From positions 1 through 16,497 of the forward strand of contig CAZCMX010000046.1 in the NCBI GenBank assembly GCA_964499985.1: 16,497 nucleotides of DNA, written 5' to 3'. A model generated the notes under the pieces. The model did not search any database. It saw only the letters and a list, made by a program, of their open reading frames with translations, and was not told where the DNA came from. Positions 13,499 to 16,497 of the stretch are shown here, piece after piece (the stretch's first letter is position 1; each line of letters begins with the position of its first letter). The translations under genes and the position numbers were made by a program. The stretch is from UBA5734 sp964499985. GTDB taxonomy: Bacteria > Bacillota > Clostridia > Saccharofermentanales > UBA5734.

Positions 13499-14311
13499 AT
13501 GAACAATCCCGCTGCCGGCCCAGGTGGATCAGGCAACCGCAAACGCAATTTCCGGCATTTTGGCCCGGCCAATCCGACCCGGAATGCACCGGCAGGCAAA
13601 TCTCCTGCCAACCCGGACCAGCCTGCTACCGGACCTGTCCAGCGTACAGAACGCCCGGAGTCCCGCCAGCCCAGGCCGGATAGAGGTGATCTTCGCCAGC
13701 CGCGTGAAGCTCGTGAACCGCGCGAGCCTCGCCGCGATCAGCCGCGTGACAACCGGGAAAACCAGTCTAACCGTGAGCCTCGCCGCGACAATCCTCGCAA
13801 TGGCAATCGTCCGCCCCGGCGGCAGCAGAACCCGAATCGCGACACCAGCCAGCCCGCTGCCCAGCCCGCTGCCAATGCGCCCAATCCGCAGCGTCGTCCG
13901 CCCCGGGAACGCATCGATAACCGCCAGGGTGGCCAGACGGCCCAGACTCGCCAGGGACCGGTCGAGTCAGCCCGTGAGCGTATGCCCGCCGAGACCAGCC
14001 GCGAACGCACCCCCGCCCCGGTTCCGGCCAGCGAGCCACGTGTCCGACCCGACAACCGTCCTGAAGCCCGGCCGGATATGCGCCCCGAACGCCCGGAGCG
14101 TTCCGAACCCCTGAAAGATCGTCCGGAGTCCAGGGAACGTCCAGAGAACAAGGACCGCCAGGCTGCTCTTGCATCGGAGCGCACCCAGCGCTGGGAGAAA
14201 AAGGTCAAGGCGGAGGAAACGTTTGCCGATATCCATCGGGACAATGAGCGGATCGAAAAGGAAATCTGGCTCGAAATTGCCTCGATCCACAATATCAAAC
14301 TTGATTTCTGA
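13499..14311 (+). CDS. Arg/Pro/Glu-rich, probably disordered protein of unknown function
   Basis: The 270-residue product is not recognised. Residues 1 to about 215 are almost only Arg, Pro, Asn, Glu, Asp, Gln, Ala and Gly with no hydrophobic core, membrane segment or signal peptide, so they are probably disordered. There is a 17-residue near-repeat beginning REPRRDQPRD and again REPRRDNPRN. The last 50 residues differ: charged heptad-like helices (RWEKKVKAEETFADIHRDN then ERIEKEIWLEIASIHNIKL) that look like a folded or coiled-coil end. Such composition is common in RNA- or polyphosphate-binding proteins, but nothing proves it here. The ATG has TTGGAGGA at 13483-13489, 9 nt upstream, and a promoter in front. 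A second open frame across the same DNA is judged a shadow. It overlaps the decarboxylase gene by 11 bp. Confidence 0.75.
   Translation: MNNPAAGPGGSGNRKRNFRHFGPANPTRNAPAGKSPANPDQPATGPVQRTERPESRQPRPDRGDLRQPREAREPREPRRDQPRDNRENQSNREPRRDNPRNGNRPPRRQQNPNRDTSQPAAQPAANAPNPQRRPPRERIDNRQGGQTAQTRQGPVESARERMPAETSRERTPAPVPASEPRVRPDNRPEARPDMRPERPERSEPLKDRPESRERPENKDRQAALASERTQRWEKKVKAEETFADIHRDNERIEKEIWLEIASIHNIKLDF
13724..13788 (+). repeat. in-gene direct repeat, 51-bp period
   Basis: GAGCCTCGCCGCGA occurs at 13724-13737 and again at 13775-13788, exactly 51 bp (17 codons) apart and in the same frame. It encodes EPRRD both times. It suggests that the disordered region grew by local duplication. Confidence 0.6.
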
Positions 14312-15782
14312 TTCAGATACCCCTCTGCTGGCAGCCTTGCTGCAGCATCTCCAGACTGGCCGGACTTCGTTTCACATGCCCGGACATCGTTCCGGCCAGA
14401 GTTGGCCGGAGCCTGTCCGCACCTTGCTGGCCAGCCTGGACACCACAGAGCTGGCCGCAACCGATGACCTGCATCAGCCAGCCGGGCCTGCCCTGGAGGC
14501 CATGCAAAAGGCCGCCACATTCTTTGGCGCCGGCAGAACCTGGTTTTTGACCAATGGCGCAACCGGTGGCATCCTGACCTTGCTGGCGGGTCTGGTCGGA
14601 CGTGGCCAGAAGGTCATTTTACCCCGCTCCTGTCATTTGTCAGTCAGCCACGCCATCATGCTGCTGGATATCCAGCCGGTCTGGCTGGAATTTCCCCCCC
14701 AGGCCATACCCGGACCCCTGGGATTTTTACCAGAAGTCACCGCCAGCCAGATCCAAGCGGCTGTCAACCAGCATCCGGACAGCCGGGCGGTTTTCCTGAC
14801 CTGCCCGGATTATTACGGCCGCTGTGCCGACCTGTCTGCCATCAGCGCCGTGGTTCACCAGGCGGGTCTGCTGCTTTTGGTGGATGAAGCGCATGGCGCT
14901 CATTTTGCCGCTGCACCTGACCTGATGCCGAGTACGGCCCTGGCCAGCGGAGCGGATGCCTGCGTCCAGAGTGCACACAAGACGATGCCAGCCTTGACCC
15001 AGGGCGGCTACCTGCATCTTTCGCCCGGGTTGCCGGGGAAAGACCCACAGGCCATCCACCGGATCGCGGCTGCGCTCAGGATTTTCCAGACCTCAAGCCC
15101 ATCGTTTGCCATCGGAGCCAGTCTCGATTATGCCCGGGCCTATCTGGCCCAGAACGGGCGACGACAGATCGAAGCGACATTGGCCCTGATCCGGGACCTG
15201 GCCACTGATCTCGGGCCAGATCACCTGGTCTCGCCGGCAAGTGCCAAGCCTGGCCAGGGCTGCAACCGGGATCCGCTGCGAATCATCATCCAAAGGCGCG
15301 GTTTGCCCATCGTCCCAGCGCAGGTTCTGGCCCGGCACCTCCATGACCAGGGGATCGATATTGAACTGTCAGACCTGACGCGACTGGTCTTGATTCCGGC
15401 CCTGGATCAGCCGCAACAGGATTTCCAGCGCCTCAGGCAAGCCCTCCAGCTGTTCCAGCCAGCGCAAGCCGGGCAGGCACTGGCCCCCGACTCTCTGTCG
15501 GATCTGGAAAGGACATGGCTTGACTTGCTGCTGCAACCCCCCGAAGCGGTCCTGTCGCCGGGCGAGGTGCTGCTGGGTCAGCCCAAAACCGTTGAAGTCC
15601 CGCTCGAGACTGCCAGGGGGGGCGTTCTGGCGCAGGTGATCGCCCCCTATCCCCCCGGCATTCCGCTGCTATTGCCGGGAGAACGACTGGACCGGCCCAG
15701 ACTTGATTTGCTTTTGGCCTTGCGTAACAATGGAATCAACCTGTCCGGCGTCGACCATGATTGCATCCGAGTCGTCGTTTGA
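14301..15782 (+). CDS. Orn/Lys/Arg decarboxylase family protein (YaaO-like)
   Basis: This PLP-dependent fold-I enzyme of 493 residues matches the short Gram-positive members of the family (about 480). Seen are the N-terminal SFHMPGHR (23-30), FLTNGATGG (82-90) in the PLP phosphate region, the cofactor aspartate in VDEAHGAHF (194-202; Asp195), and the Schiff-base lysine in SAHKTMPALTQGG (224-236; Lys227). The C-terminal domain begins near 400. The substrate cannot be told: family members act on lysine, arginine or ornithine to give polyamine precursors. No ATG is well placed: TTG 14301 fits the family N-terminus, overlapping the preceding gene by 11 bp; ATG 14244 would add 19 residues with poor upstream signals. 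The order before tmk equals yaaO-tmk of B. subtilis. Confidence 0.88.
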   Translation: MISDSDTPLLAALLQHLQTGRTSFHMPGHRSGQSWPEPVRTLLASLDTTELAATDDLHQPAGPALEAMQKAATFFGAGRTWFLTNGATGGILTLLAGLVGRGQKVILPRSCHLSVSHAIMLLDIQPVWLEFPPQAIPGPLGFLPEVTASQIQAAVNQHPDSRAVFLTCPDYYGRCADLSAISAVVHQAGLLLLVDEAHGAHFAAAPDLMPSTALASGADACVQSAHKTMPALTQGGYLHLSPGLPGKDPQAIHRIAAALRIFQTSSPSFAIGASLDYARAYLAQNGRRQIEATLALIRDLATDLGPDHLVSPASAKPGQGCNRDPLRIIIQRRGLPIVPAQVLARHLHDQGIDIELSDLTRLVLIPALDQPQQDFQRLRQALQLFQPAQAGQALAPDSLSDLERTWLDLLLQPPEAVLSPGEVLLGQPKTVEVPLETARGGVLAQVIAPYPPGIPLLLPGERLDRPRLDLLLALRNNGINLSGVDHDCIRVVV

Positions 15783-15807
15783 GATTTTCTCTGGAGCCCA
15801 GATGATG

Positions 15808-15813
15808 TATAAT
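15808..15813 (+). promoter_or_regulatory. perfect -10 box upstream of tmk
   Basis: TATAAT lies at 15808-15813, 24 nt before the chosen tmk start. At 17-nt spacing the -35 would be TTTTCT (15785-15790), which is poor. TTGAGA at 15779-15784 is a better match but 23 nt away, outside normal spacing. A weak promoter is possible; tmk may instead be read from the decarboxylase transcript. Confidence 0.35.
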
Positions 15814-15837
15814 GACGACAAGCAACTTGGAAAAAGC

Positions 15838-16479
15838 ATGCAGGATACGACTTCGAGAGGTCTATTGATCACTTTCGAAGGAATTGACGGTTCAGGCAAG
15901 TCGACCCAGGCCCAGATGGCTGCTGACTGGCTCAGGCAACAGGGCCGCCCGGTCCTGTCCCTGCGGGAACCTGGTGGCACAGCCATCGGTGAAGCGATCC
16001 GTTCGATCCTCCTGGCCAAGGCCAATACGGCGATGTGCCAGGAGACGGAGCTATTACTGTTTGCCGCAGCGAGAGCTCAGATCATCCGTGAGGTGATCGA
16101 GCCTGCTCTGGCAGCAGGAACCTGGGTGATCTGTGACCGGTTTTATGACTCGACCACGGCCTACCAGGGCTATGGCAGGGGAATCAATCGCGTGATGATC
16201 CGCCAGCTGCAGGAGATTGCGACGGGGGGACGGCGCCCGGACCGGACGTTCCTGCTGGATGTCAGCATTCCAGTTGCCTTGCAGCGTCTGGCTGGACGGC
16301 CCGGCAAGGCCGACCGACTGGACGGTGAGGATACCGCTTTCATGATCCGCACACAGGAAGGCTACCGGGCGATCCTGCACGAGGAGCCTGACCGTGTGAT
16401 CCGGATTGATGCAGACAGCAGTGTGTCCGAGATCCAGACCAACATCATCAGTCATTTAAAGGGGGACCTGGCATTATGA
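15838..16479 (+). CDS. tmk: thymidylate kinase
   Basis: The 213-residue enzyme phosphorylates dTMP to dTDP for DNA synthesis. The P-loop EGIDGSGKST is at 14-23, REPGGT at 43-48, the DRFY motif at 100-103 and an Arg/Asp-rich lid segment with RLDGED at 160-165. Length is normal for bacterial Tmk. The frame is open upstream to 15703, but ATG 15838 gives the typical short leader before LLITFEG and has GGAAA just upstream. ATG 15805, with GGAG at 15793-15796, would add 11 residues and remains possible. The -10 box TATAAT overlaps that longer leader, which favours the downstream start. The stop overlaps the next ATG by 4 bp. Confidence 0.96.
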   Translation: MQDTTSRGLLITFEGIDGSGKSTQAQMAADWLRQQGRPVLSLREPGGTAIGEAIRSILLAKANTAMCQETELLLFAAARAQIIREVIEPALAAGTWVICDRFYDSTTAYQGYGRGINRVMIRQLQEIATGGRRPDRTFLLDVSIPVALQRLAGRPGKADRLDGEDTAFMIRTQEGYRAILHEEPDRVIRIDADSSVSEIQTNIISHLKGDLAL

Positions 16480-16497
16480 AACTCATTTTCTCAATCG
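16476..16497 (+). CDS. start of next gene, probably a DarA/PstA-type c-di-AMP receptor (partial)
   Basis: Only seven codons are present (MKLIFSI) before the window ends. The ATG overlaps the tmk stop (ATGA) and AAGGGGGA lies about 9 nt upstream. In B. subtilis tmk is followed by yaaQ (darA), a PII-like cyclic-di-AMP receptor that begins MKLIVAV, so identity is suggested by position and by these few residues. This is an inference from very little sequence. Confidence 0.5.

Noticed and set aside
13738..14562. 274-codon minus-strand open frame and a 196-codon + frame (13524-14114) over the Arg/Pro-rich gene
   Set aside because: Low-complexity GC-rich DNA leaves all frames open. The frame starting at 13499 has the ribosome binding site and a sensible, charged helical C-terminus, so it was kept.
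1..16497. CRISPR arrays, tRNA or rRNA genes, insertion sequences, phage genes
   Set aside because: None seen: no regularly spaced repeats, no cloverleaf-like gene, no transposase or phage motifs in any plausible frame.

Overview
The window is a GC-rich stretch of a bacterial chromosome in which every supported gene lies on the + strand. Gene content and order point to a Gram-positive (Firmicutes/Clostridia-like) anaerobe: tig-clpP-clpX, a tad pilus locus with no secretin or other outer-membrane gene, AGGAGG-type ribosome binding sites, and the order Orn/Lys/Arg decarboxylase - tmk - probable c-di-AMP receptor, which is the yaaO-tmk-yaaQ order of Bacillus subtilis. Species cannot be told from this sequence.

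Region 1 (1-3674) is a protein quality-control block. A good extended -10 promoter drives tig (trigger factor). clpP has its own promoter-like sequence and an inverted-repeat-rich leader. clpX follows 3 bp after clpP and the block ends in a strong intrinsic terminator. The lon gene that often follows clpX in Firmicutes is not here.

Region 2 (3675-9985) is a compact Flp/Tad-type pilus operon of eight genes: a fusion of a Ser/Thr-kinase-like domain to a degenerate CpaE/TadZ-like ATPase domain, the CpaF/TadA secretion ATPase, TadB- and TadC-like membrane platform proteins, a small Flp-like pilin with a clear class III leader, two one-TM pilin-like proteins, and a CpaB/RcpC-like SAF protein. The kinase domain sits where CpaE proteins usually carry a receiver-like domain, and this is the most unusual object in the window. 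Two junctions have long out-of-frame overlaps (77 and 113 nt), and the pilin gene is bracketed by small hairpins and has the best ribosome binding site of the operon. No prepilin peptidase is present, so one must be encoded elsewhere if the pilin is processed.

Region 3 (9986-13438) holds an AraC-family regulator overlapping folE by 4 bp, then folP and a folB-folK fusion. Together these supply most of the pterin branch of folate synthesis from GTP to dihydropteroate. The regulator is probably translationally coupled to folE.

Region 4 (13439-16497) starts with its own promoter. It carries an Arg/Pro/Glu-rich, probably disordered protein of unknown function with a conserved-looking helical C-terminus, a PLP-dependent Orn/Lys/Arg decarboxylase whose only well-placed start is TTG, thymidylate kinase (tmk) and the first codons of the next gene (MKLIFSI), which fits a DarA/PstA-type c-di-AMP receptor. 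No tRNA, rRNA, CRISPR array, insertion sequence or phage gene was seen.
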